DNA of 64,000 bases from Dendrophyllia cribrosa (GCA_024195265.1 JAJLRJ010000014.1:22941009-23005008); one strand, 5' to 3'. Shown: positions 9,701-24,620, counted from the first letter of the stretch. A program made the numbers and translations. The notes: generated from the sequence alone by a model not told the origin.

Positions 9701-12700
9701 GAGAATCTTGAGCGCCCTATTTCATTCGCTTCCTTTCTCTGTTGGGAAAGGCGTGTCCTGTACATCCGGTGGTTATCCATTCAAATCTTGCATAAATAAT
9801 CATGTTAGCGAGTGTCATGTCTGACTGACTCATGCTGTGAAATGATATCAACCTTTATTCTCCCTGTGATATGGCGACACTGTTTGCGAGATTTCCAACA
9901 TATACCCCTTTAAGGCGGATAGTGAATCATGTGATGTAAGTGAATAAAGTAAGTCCGTTCACGACTAGATTTGAACTCGACAAGAAAGGTTTATTCCAGT
10001 AAACATTAAGGTTTCAAGGTTCTTGGTACTCAAAAACAGTACAGCAGACGTGTGATCAGTTTCCATAGGTATTTGAGTCCAATAAGGTACATGTAGCAAG
10101 CTTTTAGCCAGCAGGATGTCCAGGCACCAAATCCTTTAAAAATTTATGCATGCCCACTTTTCAATTTCTGGCTAAAAGCCTGATATGTAGTCAGCAAAGT
10201 GTTCACTTGCCCATGTCATGCCCTAAGCCCCTTTCATAGCATTGTTCTGTAGGGCTCATGGCTCTTGAGGCGTAAGTGACAGGGCACCACTGGTTGTTGT
10301 CTTGTTTCTGTAGAAGGACAGCTCCATGTGTCTGTAGAAATCTTTGTCTGACAAGTTCTGTCACAGTAGGCAATGGTAGGGGTGAAAGCAAGGCTTTTCT
10401 TGACAGTAAAAAAGACATTCTGCTAGGCTTCATTACATGACCAGTGATTCTTGGAACTCATGAGGTCTCTCATTGTTTTTGTAAAAAGTATTAAGACATG
10501 AACAGCTCAACTCAAAATCGTAAACCGAGAATGAACGAACGGAAGGGCAGCCAAAATGACGAACAGAAAATCAGAGCATAATTGAAAGGACAACTGAACC
10601 CATGAATGACTGAACAACAAGGTGACCGGCAAGCTTAAGAGAGAAGGACTGAGCTAGAAGAAAAAGAATTGTAGCAAAGAAAGAAACCTTAATATGTGGC
10701 TAATGTTATCATTTATACTAAAACATTAGAGTTTCACCCTGAATGTTTTAATACCTGCTGCAAACCTTTAATTTAAAATGTTTGGACCAATGGGTGAAAT
10801 AATTCGTTTGTGTCAAACCGTAACATACAACAAAAAGTCCAACTTTGTTTTTGTAAAAAGTAAAAGACACGAACAGCTCAACTCAAAATCGAAAACTGAG
10901 AATCTGTTATTTTGGGCTGAAATTTTCACTGTTGATTGACCATGAACCTTCTAAGCTCTGACTGGTCCTTAATGGGACTTCCAACTCCCATATGGTTTTA
11001 AATTTCTTTGGGTCAACTCGTGCAATCTCAGAATCAATAAGGCTGCCTAGATATTCTACTGATGGCTTAGCCTCTTGTAGCTTGTAAAGAGTTGCTTCCA
11101 GGTGCTCACTGTGTTCTGTAAATGATTTGCTATAGATCCGGATATCATCCATCTGACAAATAAAGCCTTCGTTTCCCTTCAGAACTTGTGAGATCCTTGT
11201 CTAGAAGTGTTCTGGGTCTGTACTGATTCCAAACAGAACATGTCAAACAGGGGAATGACTCTGGTGATAGGCCAATTTGCCAGAAACTTTTCTCTTAATA
11301 GTTTTGTACCCTGAAGAAGGCAACATTCTCAAAACATTGGTATAACAATTATATGAACAGCGTCGAAATTTATCAACTTTTTTATTTTAGCCAGAAATTT
11401 GAATTTGCATTAAATTTGCTGAACACAGTCACTCCTACTACTTGAGCTAGGGTGCGATCAACACTGGGTAGGGGGTAAAATTCCCTCAAAGTGCTTTTGT
11501 TTAGTTTTGTTACATTGTAGATCCATGCATGCAGTTGATACAGACATTCCCACTGGCTTTTGGTACAACAACCATTCTTTTTTTATTCATTTACTTACAA
11601 ATTAAAGCTAAATTACATCATATTATTTGCTTACATGTTACAACATTACTCTTAGCCTTACGTACGTTTAGCTTACAGACACATACACACACGCACACAC
11701 AAAATAAAATAATATCGGCGGCTGCAAACAGCAGAACAGCAGAAACAAAGCGGTTTTTAAAATGCTATCTACAAAAAACTTGTAGAGCAATTATGGAGCC
11801 TCAAAGGGAGATAGGCCGGCAAAAAATAAGGATACATCTTTGCTGAAAAAACAAAACAAAAAACAACAACAAAAAACATACGATAGAAAAACGATACAGT
11901 GAAAGATATCAGGGGGAGTTTGGAAAGAGCAAACATAGTTACTCTAGGGATAGTGGCTCAAAATCTTTTTTATGTCATTTAAGATTAGCTTTAAAGCTTT
12001 CAAAACCATTCTTGCATATCACTCTTTCTGTAAGTTGGTGTTGCACGTTTTCCAATGGTTCATTGACTTTAGAAATGATTTGCAATTATTCCATCTGGAA
12101 AAGTTCTTCTTTGACTTCTGAACGAAGAGGAATGGGACTGAGTGCACTAACTATGTACAGTTTCACGTCAGGTTTCAGCTCTTATGATGTAATCAGGCCA
12201 ATCAAGTTTTCCATGTTCTTCAAAGAGTTTTGCAAACTTTGCCTTGTACTGTAGTCTTTGACTTACACTGCATTAACCTTCTTGAACCTAAGTTTAATGA
12301 AGTTTAATGAAGGTTTGTACAGTGTGAACCCATAGTTCCTGTAACACCTGTTAAAAGGTTATTGAGAACCCTGTTGTAAATCCTGATACAGCACAGCTAT
12401 ACTGTATCATTGATATAGAATACTAATAAGAATGCTAATTGAAGGGCCGAGAGCATAACCAACCTATGTTGAATTTAAGACCTTTTTTATTTTTTCTCGC
12501 TCAGATTTACCTTATTTTATCGTACAGCAAATAATATCACAAACCCTTGTCGAATTTGCACTAACCCTAAGGAATTTGACTAATTTCGCCTTAAAAAAGC
12601 AGAGTTCTGGCCCTCCAGTGCTTTGACTGTACATTCAGAGCGCAATTTCGCCGTCATTTCAAAGCAGATTGGCTGTGAGAATATGCGACCGCAATACTCC

Positions 12701-14189
12701 GGACCAGTGCCAACAACCTGAATGAAAATACCATTATTTGCGCACGCCTGGCTTGCTTATCTATTGTGAGCTCACTACGGTAACACGTCGGATGTAGTGC
12801 AGGGCTGCAAATAACGGCCAAAGGCGCCGGTCATGTTGTCCGGCCAAATATGTTTTTGCTCGGACACGACCTGTTTTTGGCCGGTCAAATTGGAACAGTC
12901 GTAACCGTGAACCCAGATTGCACAGTAAACCTTTTTTAACTAAAAACCAACTGAATCCAAGTCGGTTTGGCAATAAAAATTACAAGTTGATAGTTTTACT
13001 ACTCTTTATTGCAGAAGCAGCCTCGCATACGCGGTACGGTAACGCAAGATACAACCGTAACCGTTCGTTTACATCTTTGAAAATCACTTATAATCATTAA
13101 AATAAATTATTACATTTTGGCAATCGCCACATCATTTCTACAACTGAATTTAAAGTAAAACGTGCAAAATATATGAAAGCCGAAGGGTTCAATCGATCTC
13201 TTAATTAACTTAGGCCCCGTCCACACGTATACGTTTACGTTCGTAAACGCATATTTTTTATCTAAAACGCTCCCGTCCACACGAAGCCAGCCATCGTTTA
13301 CGATTCGTTTTCACCTGTCCACACGTCAACGCTAAAACGATACGTAAACGCTTCAAATCTGCATTGAGCATGCGTAGATAAGTACTTGAGCCTGTCAACG
13401 CATCTGTCAGACCGTCGGCCATATTGGATATCTGCTCTATTTTCTTTATTTGTGGACTGGGTCCGAATCTGTGACATCAGCGTTTACGAAAATATCCGTT
13501 TACACTGTCCACAAGTAAATGGCGTTTACGAAAATATCCACTTTGGAGAACGTTTTCGAAAATATCCACTTTGGAGAACGTTTTCGAAAAAATCCGTTTA
13601 GGGTGACCGTTTTCATCGTTTACGTGTGGACGGGAGGCCTAAACGCATAAAAAAATATGCATTTACGAACGTAAACGTATACGTGTGGAGGGGGCCTTAA
13701 TCGTGGAAATTTGCGACTACCGGGAATTTCTCAACCACTAATTTGTCTAGCTTTATATTCGTTTTTTTTTTCTTTCGGAAACATGAATGTTGTCCCTCGT
13801 GATTATCAAAAAGTTAAAAATTAAATTTCTTTGAATGAGTAAATGACCGGACAACATGTCCGGCAATCCAAAGATTTGTCCGGTCAATACCCAATTCTGA
13901 CCGGACATTGTCCGTTGACCGGCCATTATTTGCAGCCCTGTAGTGTGCGTATAAGCCAACGTGTATAAGGCCCGTCCGGTGATTGAAAGACATCATTAAG
14001 TCTGGAAATCCTAAGTCTCTAGCACCTTTCAAAGAAACGAGTCATGTTTCTTAGCATCCTTTTTTTTTTTTCGAACTGGACATTATGAAAGAGATTAACT
14101 TTTTTTTGCGTTCGTCAAAAATCCTCACGTTTAATTTAAAAAATATTGAACCGTGTCAGTGTGAAAACATAAACTTGCCGCAATATTAC

Positions 14190-14240
<51 letters not shown>

Positions 14241-17200
14241 TTTATTCAAGTGTCAATAAAAAATACTAGCAGTGAAAACCACGAATTGGGGACACTATCT
14301 AAAATTAGGAGCAAAAGGAGCCTTCTTTTTTTTTTGCATGCAGTATTTCATACGGAAAAAATAAAACAGAAAAAATTCTGAACAATGTTTTGCAACTAAT
14401 TTGTAGTTCACATGCCAAAAAATGGACAAATCTGAGCAAGAAAAAATAAAAAAGGCCTAAAATTTGACATAAGTTGATTATGCTCTCGATCATGTATAAG
14501 TTAAACCCCTCATTTTTAAAGCATAAAATTAGATTTTCTTCATTTCTGGGTAAGAATTGAAACTTCAGATCTGTAGAATTTTCTCGGAAAGCTGATCTTT
14601 TACAAGTATTTGAGTATTTTTGCAGGTACAATGGATGAAACAAACAGAACAAGTTGCAACAATGCAGTTTATTATTGTGCATTCGCAAGCATTTTGCAAT
14701 AATCTTGTATACACAAGCAATTTGTCATCAATTTTGAAATGAGCATAGAAAATCAAAATTAATTAATCTCCGTACGCTTAACCTTTCTTTTTGTGGAGAG
14801 CTAGAAAGGAGCTTTAGTAGACCAAATGAAAAGCAAGGAACTTTGAACAACGGCTCAGAATTTGGAAAAAATGGGCGTAATTTAGCATTGCAATGTGCCC
14901 ACAGAGGTCCCGCCACAATTTATGTAGTTGTGTAAAAGAAACAACAAGGATACCAGTTTGTGGCAGAAAAGGCAGAGCCTATGTCCCCTAGAGTAGCAGT
15001 GTCTCTAGGGGTTCCTCCCCACTAGAGTAGCAGTATCTCTCTTATATTGACCTATGAGATTGTTAAGCTATAGACTTTGGACCTAGACTATTGCACTGTC
15101 TAGTGACTGAAAACCATGACAATGATCTCATAAAAACATGAGTGGGAAATCAGTGGGAGCTTTGATCAACATTTTAACCTAGTCAATGTACAATTACTTC
15201 AGGCAGACAATTACCTATGAACTGTTTGCAAAACAGAAACTTCAGAGCTCATTTTAATAGCTGAAACTTGTAATGGTTTCCCTGTGGCGTACCATTGTCA
15301 ATATCCATAAGTTCTAGATCTGCTGCTCATATTTTACATATTACTAATCAGGGGCGTACCTAGACAATTTTTAGCAGTGCATGTACACACAAAGTCAGCG
15401 AGAGAGCAAGGTTCATGTCACAATTTTCTAGAGGGGTCCAGGGGCATCCCCCCACCCCCTGGAAATTTTTTTTTATGTTATTCTCTAAAACATCATTTCC
15501 TGCATTCCGTAGACTGAAAAGTGTCTGTGCAGTCAAGATATAAACTCTGGAGTTTAACTTAATTCTCAACCAGAAAACTAAAATTTTCAATCTACAGTTG
15601 AATCCTGATAACTCAAACCTGCAAGGGAAATCGGGAAAGATTTGAGTTAGCGGGAGTTCAAGTTATTGGGAGTTGGGAGCAGATGACTGGAAATTAGGCA
15701 ATACTGTAAATGGTGTCTTTTTACATGCTTTATGACTTATCAAACGCCCTTCATTTAATCAGGTTTACTGATCAAGAAAGAGTTAAATGAGACAAATTTG
15801 ATAAGCAAAACGTAGCATAAATAAACAGATTGAACAAAACAAAGCAAAGCGAAGTAAAAGAACACCACGGTAGGACAAAGGACAATTTATACACTAATAA
15901 ACTAAGTGTTCTGGATGACATCAGTGTATGTTTTGAATTTGACAGATGAGGTTTGAGTCATTGAGGGTATAAATATAAAGAAAATGACCTGAAGGGAAAA
16001 CGAAATCACTTTGAGTTAGCAGGAGGTTCAAGTTATCAAGGGTTGGAGTCACCAGGAGTAAAATTACAGTAAATATATAAAGCAAAACCAGGGGAAATCG
16101 ATTTTGGTTTGAGTTAGCGTGAGGTTCGAGTTACCGAGCTGGGGTTCGACTTACCGAGGGTTCGAGTTATCAGGCCTGATTCAACTGTATACTATTTATT
16201 ATTCATAATCATTACATTGGAACATGTGTTTTCAGAAAACTTTTCATTTATTTCTTCACTTTTAAAGACATTACATTTGGTAAATATTTTACGTGAGGCA
16301 ATATACATGTAATTATCTGTATGACCGACGCATTCTTCCATAAGCACAATATAACAACATCATAACACATAGAAAAATTACCTGACTTCACCCTTTGCTT
16401 TTCTTCTAGAATGTAAAAAAACAATATGGGAAATTGTGGTATGCATTTGCGTACTTCACGTAAAGGCAGATACGCCCCTGCTTATAATTTGGACTTTGCA
16501 AGGCACTTAACTGGTGTAGAGTGTTTTTAGAGTGTTTTGACTGGTATAGTATTGTTTTTCGTTTTTTTCCAAAGCAGATTAAGAGTTGATTCATTAATAA
16601 AGCATTGTGGATAAACTCTGTCTGAAAGTCATTTTTTTTTCTTAAAAACTTCTTGACAGCAACCACCAAGGTCCATGTAGCTTTGCTATCTTGTGTTGAA
16701 TACAGCTGTCAGTGAGCTTTTATCTTACTATCATTTGTGATTCAGCACCACAGCACCAAAGTAAACAGGCTAAAGAAAAGTGTGTTATCTGTTCAACTTG
16801 TTATAAACCTGGCCATAATCTGCTGGTGTTGTGTTTCCTCTTGACAATGCATTGTTTTTCAGCACGTACGCATTTCTCAGATCACCAGAAAAGCCCCCTA
16901 CCATGTGATGGTGTGATAAGCTTTAATGCTCCTAGTGATCAGTTGGCCCACTCGGTCACAATCTACAGTGCTAAAATAACATTCAGGATAACCTCCAAAA
17001 ATTGAAGTTTTGAAGTGATTGGTGTCGTTTCGCATTTCTTAGTTGTTTCTTGTCAGGACGGCATCATGTTTTTCAGTGGGTGTGACCCTGTGAAGTGTTT
17101 TCTCCTTTAAAAACTAACGCATAGGGCATTAAATGTATGCTGTAACTCTTGTATAGCTTTAAGCGACCATAAAGTTGGTCATGGATCTGGTTTGGTCGCT

Positions 17201-20200
17201 TAGAATTGGGGTGAACACTAAAAGATACAATGCGTAAAGCATTTGTATTTAACCTTTAACTCTCATAAGTGCCAAAGATGAAAATTCAAGAAAAATCCCA
17301 AGTTTCATTTTATAAAATATTGAAAAACAAATGATACCATGCAAAGGAACTGCCAAAGAGGTTTCATTTGAATGGTCACACCATAGGATTTCATCAACTG
17401 ACTCAAAAGTTAGAACTGCATGACATGTCTTCATAACTGAAGCTGGGAGTGAGGGTTAAATACATCTACATGGTGCTGTTATTAAATTTCCTTTGTCGCC
17501 CAACACCCTGTGATTAATGGGAACTTTATACTAGAGATAGCCTTAATTGGTTTAGTCCTGGAATGATCCCTTTGTGATTACGAGAACTTGTTTACTCACA
17601 GATTACTGCAAAAACTGGCTGATAAGCCCCACTTGCAGATATAAGCCGCACCCCAAGTTTCGAAGCTCAAATTTTAGAAAAAAAAATATTATGTTGAGTC
17701 ACAAGAATCATCTCAATGGATCAACGATCAATGTTTTCAACGTTCGTTCTACCCTAAAATAAGCTTGGTAACCATGCAAATTTCTTGAGCAAGTGCTGCT
17801 TATTTCACCTGGTTACTACAGACTCGATTCTTTCGCTTTTTTCATTTGGTCTCGGAGGTGCTCTGCAAGGGATCGAAACAAGACTCAATTTTCTACATAA
17901 TATTTATTTATATAAGAGTTTTTATTCTACATACAGTGTATATTCCTCAAATCAAGTAAATCTTAATTTCAAGGCTCAAAAAGTAAGATTGACCTAACCG
18001 CAACGTTTTGTACATGTTCTCACAGATAAGCCACAACCTCAGTTTTGAGGGAAAATTTGATGAAAACAGGTGTTGGTTTTTACAGCAATTTTACTTTTGG
18101 ACAAGTAACAAAATTCTGTGCTTGTTGCCCAGCATGCAAGCTGCCTAATTTTTCTAGCTAAAATTATAATAACTACCGGTAACAAACACATGAGTTAGCC
18201 ACCTGAGCAAACCAGAAAATTCTCTAAGCAAGTAAAACTTTTTGGAAGCAAAGGTTTAGAAAAGATAAGTTGGAACATTGAATGAAATTAAGGGCTCGTT
18301 ATTTTAAACAATGTCTAAGTTAGAGCGTGGTTTAAGACAATTAATGGACCCCACATAAGTGGGTCCTTTTAAGTAATTGTGTGTGCTATATATGCCTTCT
18401 GGACACTCTATATAGAAATAATGTTTAAATATTCGGGTTAAGTAACCAACCCAAAAAGTTTAGTTAAGTTGTAATGTTATGAAGATTTTTTTTGTTTTTG
18501 CTCAAAGCTGCACAGTTACGTGACAGTTTCCCTACCGTTACAAAATAATGGTTTAAGTACACTGAGATGTAATAGAAAAAGATAAATCGATGAGAGAATT
18601 AACAGATTTCAGCAATTTTCAAAGGGAGAAAGGGAGAACATGAAAAAGTTGTGCTGCATCCATTTTTATATACACCATTATTGATCCAGATCGATCGGAG
18701 CCAAATACAACAGTGTTAATGATTTCAGTGCAGTATTATTGTTATCACGACTGGATTATCATGAGAACCAATCCCTTTGGCTTTCTGGAGGCGTTAAAAA
18801 TAGGTGACCTTTCCCCTTTCCTCAATATGCATGTGTAGCCTAAGTTATGTAAAATCTTGGAGCTGTACCAAGTTTCTGAAATAGCTGTGGAAAAATTGTC
18901 ATTCATTTCAAGTTGTTAATAATGCTGAATGAAAGTGGTGTCTTCCATGATATCTTATAGAAGGCTAGGCTAGGGACACTTTTGAACAGGTGAAATGAGT
19001 GAATTAAAAAAATATGGTGATGTAGAGAAAAATGCTGGGCATGTTGTTTTTGTATGTCCATGATGACAGGTTTGCATGTTTTTGCTTCTTGATTACACTT
19101 GATAGCCTGATAGCCAACAGTTTAATCTGTGACTTCTGCTAGATGATCTGCAACTTAAGGATCACAGTAGAGATTAAACAATCCACCTGTCAAAGGCTGT
19201 ATAACTACCGCTAATTACCGCTAATTACCTTAGTTTGTCTCTAAATCATTATGCTTTAGGATTACATCCACAGATGTGTACGGCAACCAACTTGTACAGC
19301 ATAATAAACAGCACCACAGAAAAGTATTGCTCAGTAGCTTTCATTTAAATGGTTACACTTTAGGATTTCATCAACAGACTCAAAAGTTAGAACCACCTTA
19401 TGCAGCATAAAAAACAGCACCACAGGAAAGTACTGCTCAGTAGCTTTCATTTGAATGGTCACACTTTAGGATTTCATTCACAAACTCAAAAGTCAGAACC
19501 ACCTTGTACAGCATAATAAACAGCACCACAGGGAAGTACTTCTCAGAAGCTTTATGGTCACTTTATCCATACATACAAATTAAAGTTAGTAGATAAACAG
19601 ATTACCAAATTAATGCTTGCATATAAGAGAATTGATAATTATAATAATAAGAGAAAAAGGAAGCAATCATTAATGTGATGGTCAAGGAAATACAACCCAA
19701 CATGAAGTATTTAACTTTAATTTCCAAAACTACAAGCAACTATACATGTAAACAGAATCCTGCATGCCAATTAAAAACAAGTCAATAAAGCAGACAAAAT
19801 TAGTCCTCACTTGCAAAGTTTCCGTGATGTGATGAGGTGTGCGTAAACAATTAGACAATGGAGCTGCTAATCCACCTATCTAGAGATGGTTTCTATAATG
19901 TTTTCTTGTATGGTTGCCAAGATGTTAAATTTCACATTTTTCATGAAGTTGCAGCTGGAATAAATGGTTATACAAATTAATACCACAGCTGGAGAGTTGA
20001 CTGTTCAATACTTTTCATTTCAAGGCGAAGGGCGACACTTAATTAGGGCTTCCTCTACACACACAAAATAATAACAAGCCACACATGACAGAGGTTTGAG
20101 TAGGATATGAAACACAGGGCTTAACATGCATGAATAGATCCCTCGCATGACCCATGACACGATTTGTAGACGCTTAAAAGATGAGCAACTAGGATTCCAT

Positions 20201-23200
20201 GAATGGGGGAATTGCTCAATGGCTATTATTTATAAAGTACATGCCTTGCTTTTAAAATCAAGGTTCAGAGACTATTGCTATAACCAATCTGTTTCAGTTT
20301 TTAAAGGTCCCTGCCTTTACATTCTTAACCCTTTTGCTCCCAGAGTCAATATTATTATGGAGACATGAAATGTAGTTCTAACTAATGAGTCTGTGGATGA
20401 AATCTTATGATGTGACCATTTAAATGAAACCTCTGTGGCAGTACTTTTGCATGGTACCATTTGTTTTTCAATATTTTACAAAATGAAATTTGGAATTTTT
20501 CTTGAATTTTGATTTTTGGCACTCTTGGGAGTTAAAGGGTTGAAGGGAAAGTATCACAGGAATTTTGTCCTTTTTTGGTCAAAATGCTACAATACCTTTA
20601 CTTAGTTACAAAATAATACTAAAACACCAAGAGAATGAAATCAACCAATTCTCGAAAAAAGGTCTCAGTTTTAGCCCATTTTTGAGACTAAAATGTAGGA
20701 ACTTGAAAATAATAAGGTTTAAACATTGTTCAAATTGCACATTCGTTCAGACCCAGCCTGTTTATGACGAGACTATAGTTTTGGAACTTAAAAACATAAA
20801 CTTAAACACTACTGCTAGAACACTGCAAAATGTATTGCTTGTTCTTTAAACAGTACTTAAAGTGCCCATAACCTTTTTTTTTTTGTATCTAAATCTACAC
20901 GTCATGTAATGAACATCTGCGAAAATTTTTTTGGATTTCAGCAAAACGTGAATTTTTTATGAATATTTCAAATCGTCAAAATCCTATTTTTTTGTGGTAT
21001 ACCCGTCCCGCTGTTAAGAAGGCCAACAGGCTCACATGTTCCTTAATGTACGTCACAGTTTCTTTGTTTGAAGTCACAAGTTCCTTTGTTTGAAGTTATG
21101 TGTTCCTTAATCTACCTCACAGATCCTTTGTTAACCGAGAGGGACCGAGAGGAGACTAATGCGAATGGTGGACCAAAATGGCGGCAAATTTTGAAGACTT
21201 TTGCTAAAATCAAAAAAATTTTTCACAGATGTTCATTACGTGACGTGTAGATTCAGATGCAAAAATAAAAAAAAAAAGGTTATGGGCACTTTAAGATCCC
21301 CACCTATAACCATTGGCAAAGAGTTTCCTTGGCACTCCCAGGGAAATGTTAAGAGAAAACCCCTAGAGGAGGGTTATAAATTTGTAGGATTAGAATTGTT
21401 AGAATTATCATGGTACCTTTTAAGGCCTGGGGTCAATTCAATAAAACTTTTACAAGTGTAGTCATTGTTTCAGAGGTTGAAAATAATAGCTACACTTGTA
21501 AATTGCACTGTAAAAGTTTTATTGAATTGACCCCTGGACATACACTGCAACTTTTTTTGCAACAGTTGCAGAAGTAGAATTGAGTTCTACTTTTGCAATG
21601 TTGCGAGCAACAAATTGCATTGTGTGACACAAACCCAAAAAAACTTGTTGCGCGCAACGTTGCAAGTATAGTTGCACCGTGTGTCTGGGCCTTTCGGGTA
21701 TTGAGCCAAAACAAATATGACGGCAACTATTTGTCATGATCAGTCAACCGGTTTGTTTTAGAATTGTTATCTCTTTGGTAAAAAATCAGTTTGAGCCACA
21801 CCCATCAAACAAGATTCTGGTCCCATTTTAACCTAAGGGTGTTTTTCGAAAATTTCTGAGCACCCCCATCATTTTTATTTGGGAATTTAGTTTTATCGAC
21901 TGAGTCGATAAGGTAAGTTGACCACCGTAAAAAGAATCTTTTTACGGTGGTCAATTTACCTTATCGACTCAGTCGATAAAACTAAATTCTCGTGTTTCAT
22001 CCCCCCACCGACGCAGCACCACAGTTTCTCTAGAAACTAACCCCATTCATTTTTATTTGGGAGTGCCCCCCTCTGGGAGAAAACCCTGCATTAAGTAACA
22101 ATGCGTGTAAGAACTAGGCAATGCTCTATTGTTCTGCAGCATTTCGCTTTCCTCACATAAGATTGTTTAGGTTTTTCTTACTGGGAATACATCAACCTAT
22201 GGACAACATGTTTTTTAAATAAAATGTACTGAAACTTTATTTTAAAGTTTAATGTTTCTTTAGCGCTACAAGATTTCATCCAATCGTGAAACTCCAAAAC
22301 AATGGCCAAGAAAGGCTTCCAATTTTACATGTTTCCCACATAGAATTTTGGTTGCATTAAAACTCAGAATAGTTTTCACTAAAAGGGAACCAATTAGTAA
22401 ACTAGAGAGAAATAAATGCACTACCTGGTTAAGTGATGGTAGATTTTCATGTTTTAGCCAATGAGGTGGACGGTTTCAACAATATCACAATTAACACCTT
22501 TCTGCATTCCTTGCCGTTAGGTTGCCTAGTTCTTACTAGGACCATTACTTAAAAGTAATCAGCTTACAATAATTTACAATCATATATTTCATTTTTTAGA
22601 GCGTGACAAAGTTCAGAGGCAGTTCAAGATATTTCGAGAATCAAAAGAGCGGGAGATACAAGATGTCTTACAGGCAAAACGGGAACTTGAAGTGCAATTC
22701 CAGCACTACTTGTCAGTGTCGTCACGTGATGAGAACAGGTTGGAAGTTGTAGATAACATGGCAGCAGACTGGTGGGCTTCATCTTTAGAGAGTGATCCAA
22801 GTGTTGATAGTATGACACAAGTGACGTCATTTCGCGGACCTGAGTTCTTTCACAGTCCAGTGGAGAGAGAGGGTCCATTTACCAACATCAGTAGAGGTAT
22901 AACCCTTTAACTCACAAGAATGCCAAAGATAAAAATTCATATAAAACCCCAAATTTCATTATGTTTAATTGTGAAAAACAAATGTTACCATGCAAAAGTA
23001 CTGGTGAAGAGGTTTCATTTGAATGGTCACATCATAGGATTTCGTCCACAGACTCAAAAGTTAGAATTTCATATGATGAACTGAATGCAAGGCTGGCTCC
23101 ACGGCAATGGGCTGATTTATTTAGCAGCCAATATTTTGGCTAACAAAGTTAGCCTTTCTCAGTATAGCCCTGGCCCTGAGGAAGGTTAATTTTGTTAGCC

Positions 23201-24587
23201 AAAATATTGGCTGCTAAATAAATCAGCCCATTGCCGTAGAGCCAGCCTTGCATTCAGTTTGTCTTATACACTTCAGGTGACGTCTGGCTCGAGCATCTCT
23301 ACATAGAAATCCGTCAATACCGAACCAGTGCATTTTACTTACGTGTTGTGCACGTGGACCTCTGCATTAAAACGTTTCTACATTATATGTCTCCATAATT
23401 GAATCTGGGAGTGAATGGGATAAGCTATAATGCTAAGAGCCCAGAACTGGTATTTCTTGAAAAAGCTTGCAAAGGGCAGTATCACGGTTGTTCTAAACAA
23501 CCCTTTGGAAAAGTTTTCCATTGTGTGTGTCGTAAAACCAAAACCTAAGTAATTATTACTCTGCCTAATCACAACAGATGCGGATAATCCAGTGAACCAA
23601 TCAGAACACGAAGAGCACTGGAAAATGCATGCAGGCTAGTCATGATTGGTTTTACTTCTGATTGGTTTAAAGTGATGCAATTTTTTTAGCCAATCACAAA
23701 GCATAGCAATGCAAAACCAAAATGAAAATGGTAATGCTGTCAATGGTTTCAAATCAAGAGCATCACTAGTCAATCCATCAGTCTGGGTTGAGGTTTTGTG
23801 GTTCTGTTATTGTCGACAACGACTCCAGGGCTTTTTGACAACCTGAGCTGAACTCATCTTTAGACTCATGTGACTTGTAAACCTTCATTGGTCAATAATG
23901 TGATACACACCAGGAGTCATACAGACCATGAAGATCTGGCATAAGATTAAGTTTGCCAAAAAAAAAAAAAAAGAAATAAATGAAATTTAGAAATACTGGT
24001 AGATTTCTGTTACCAGAACTTCCTGTGAACTTGATTTTTTTTGGCTCTGTGAGCTAGGGGGCAAGATGCAGCAAATCCTGTGCTCTGATTGGCTCCCAAG
24101 TGGTCAAGATGGAGCTGTCTTGCCCTCTCGGGATTTCCCACTGTGTTCCTGCAAGAAACATGTTCCTTTGGTCATATGATAAATCCTTTCGTGCCCAAGC
24201 TTGTTTATATTGGTCTTTTTCTTTTGTTGTGTTTTTATGGATCTCAACTTAAACTAAGAACTTGGCCAATATCAAGCCATCTTGACTGAACAAGCTTCGT
24301 CAATAACTCATATAAAATTGTTCTAATTAGATGACTGGAATGCAGTGGCACCTTCAGTCCTTCAGCTGATGTCTTCAAGTCTTCAAGCCCCAGTCCAACA
24401 GCAAACTATCAGAGTGTATGTGTCTGCACCTGAAGGCATGAAACAGGAAGTGGATCTCCTAAAGCAGGTGAACAGTCATCCTGTAGGTAATAAGTAGGGG
24501 TGACTATTGAGTAAAATGTTACTATTGCATATTGGATAGTGATTATCAAGCGCCAGAGGCGATCCCTTTTAGGGGAGTCTGGGGGCA

Positions 24588-24620
<33 letters not shown>

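Larger units (their letters stand above)
12441..14490. mobile_element. outer inverted-repeat transposon, copy 1 (interrupted)
   Basis: Ends AGAGCATAACCAACCTATGT (left) and, inverted on the right, AGAGCATAATCAACTTATG; about 60-bp terminal repeats continue into TTTTTTATTTTTTCTYGCTC. A second copy without insertions is at 33892-35078. This copy carries two nested elements and an ATA microsatellite. Confidence 0.85.

Noticed and set aside
10203..11250. Endogenous virus
   Set aside because: Only Ty3/gypsy-type RT and RNase H remnants are present. There is no envelope or LTR, and the frames are broken, so an ordinary dead LTR retrotransposon is the better reading.
14085..14381. ORF with a poly-Asn run
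   Set aside because: The run is an ATA microsatellite within a decayed transposon.
18347..18367. GC-rich hairpin GGACCCCACATAAGTGGGTCC followed by TTTT
   Set aside because: It looks like a bacterial terminator but lies in a eukaryotic intron with no transcript ending there.
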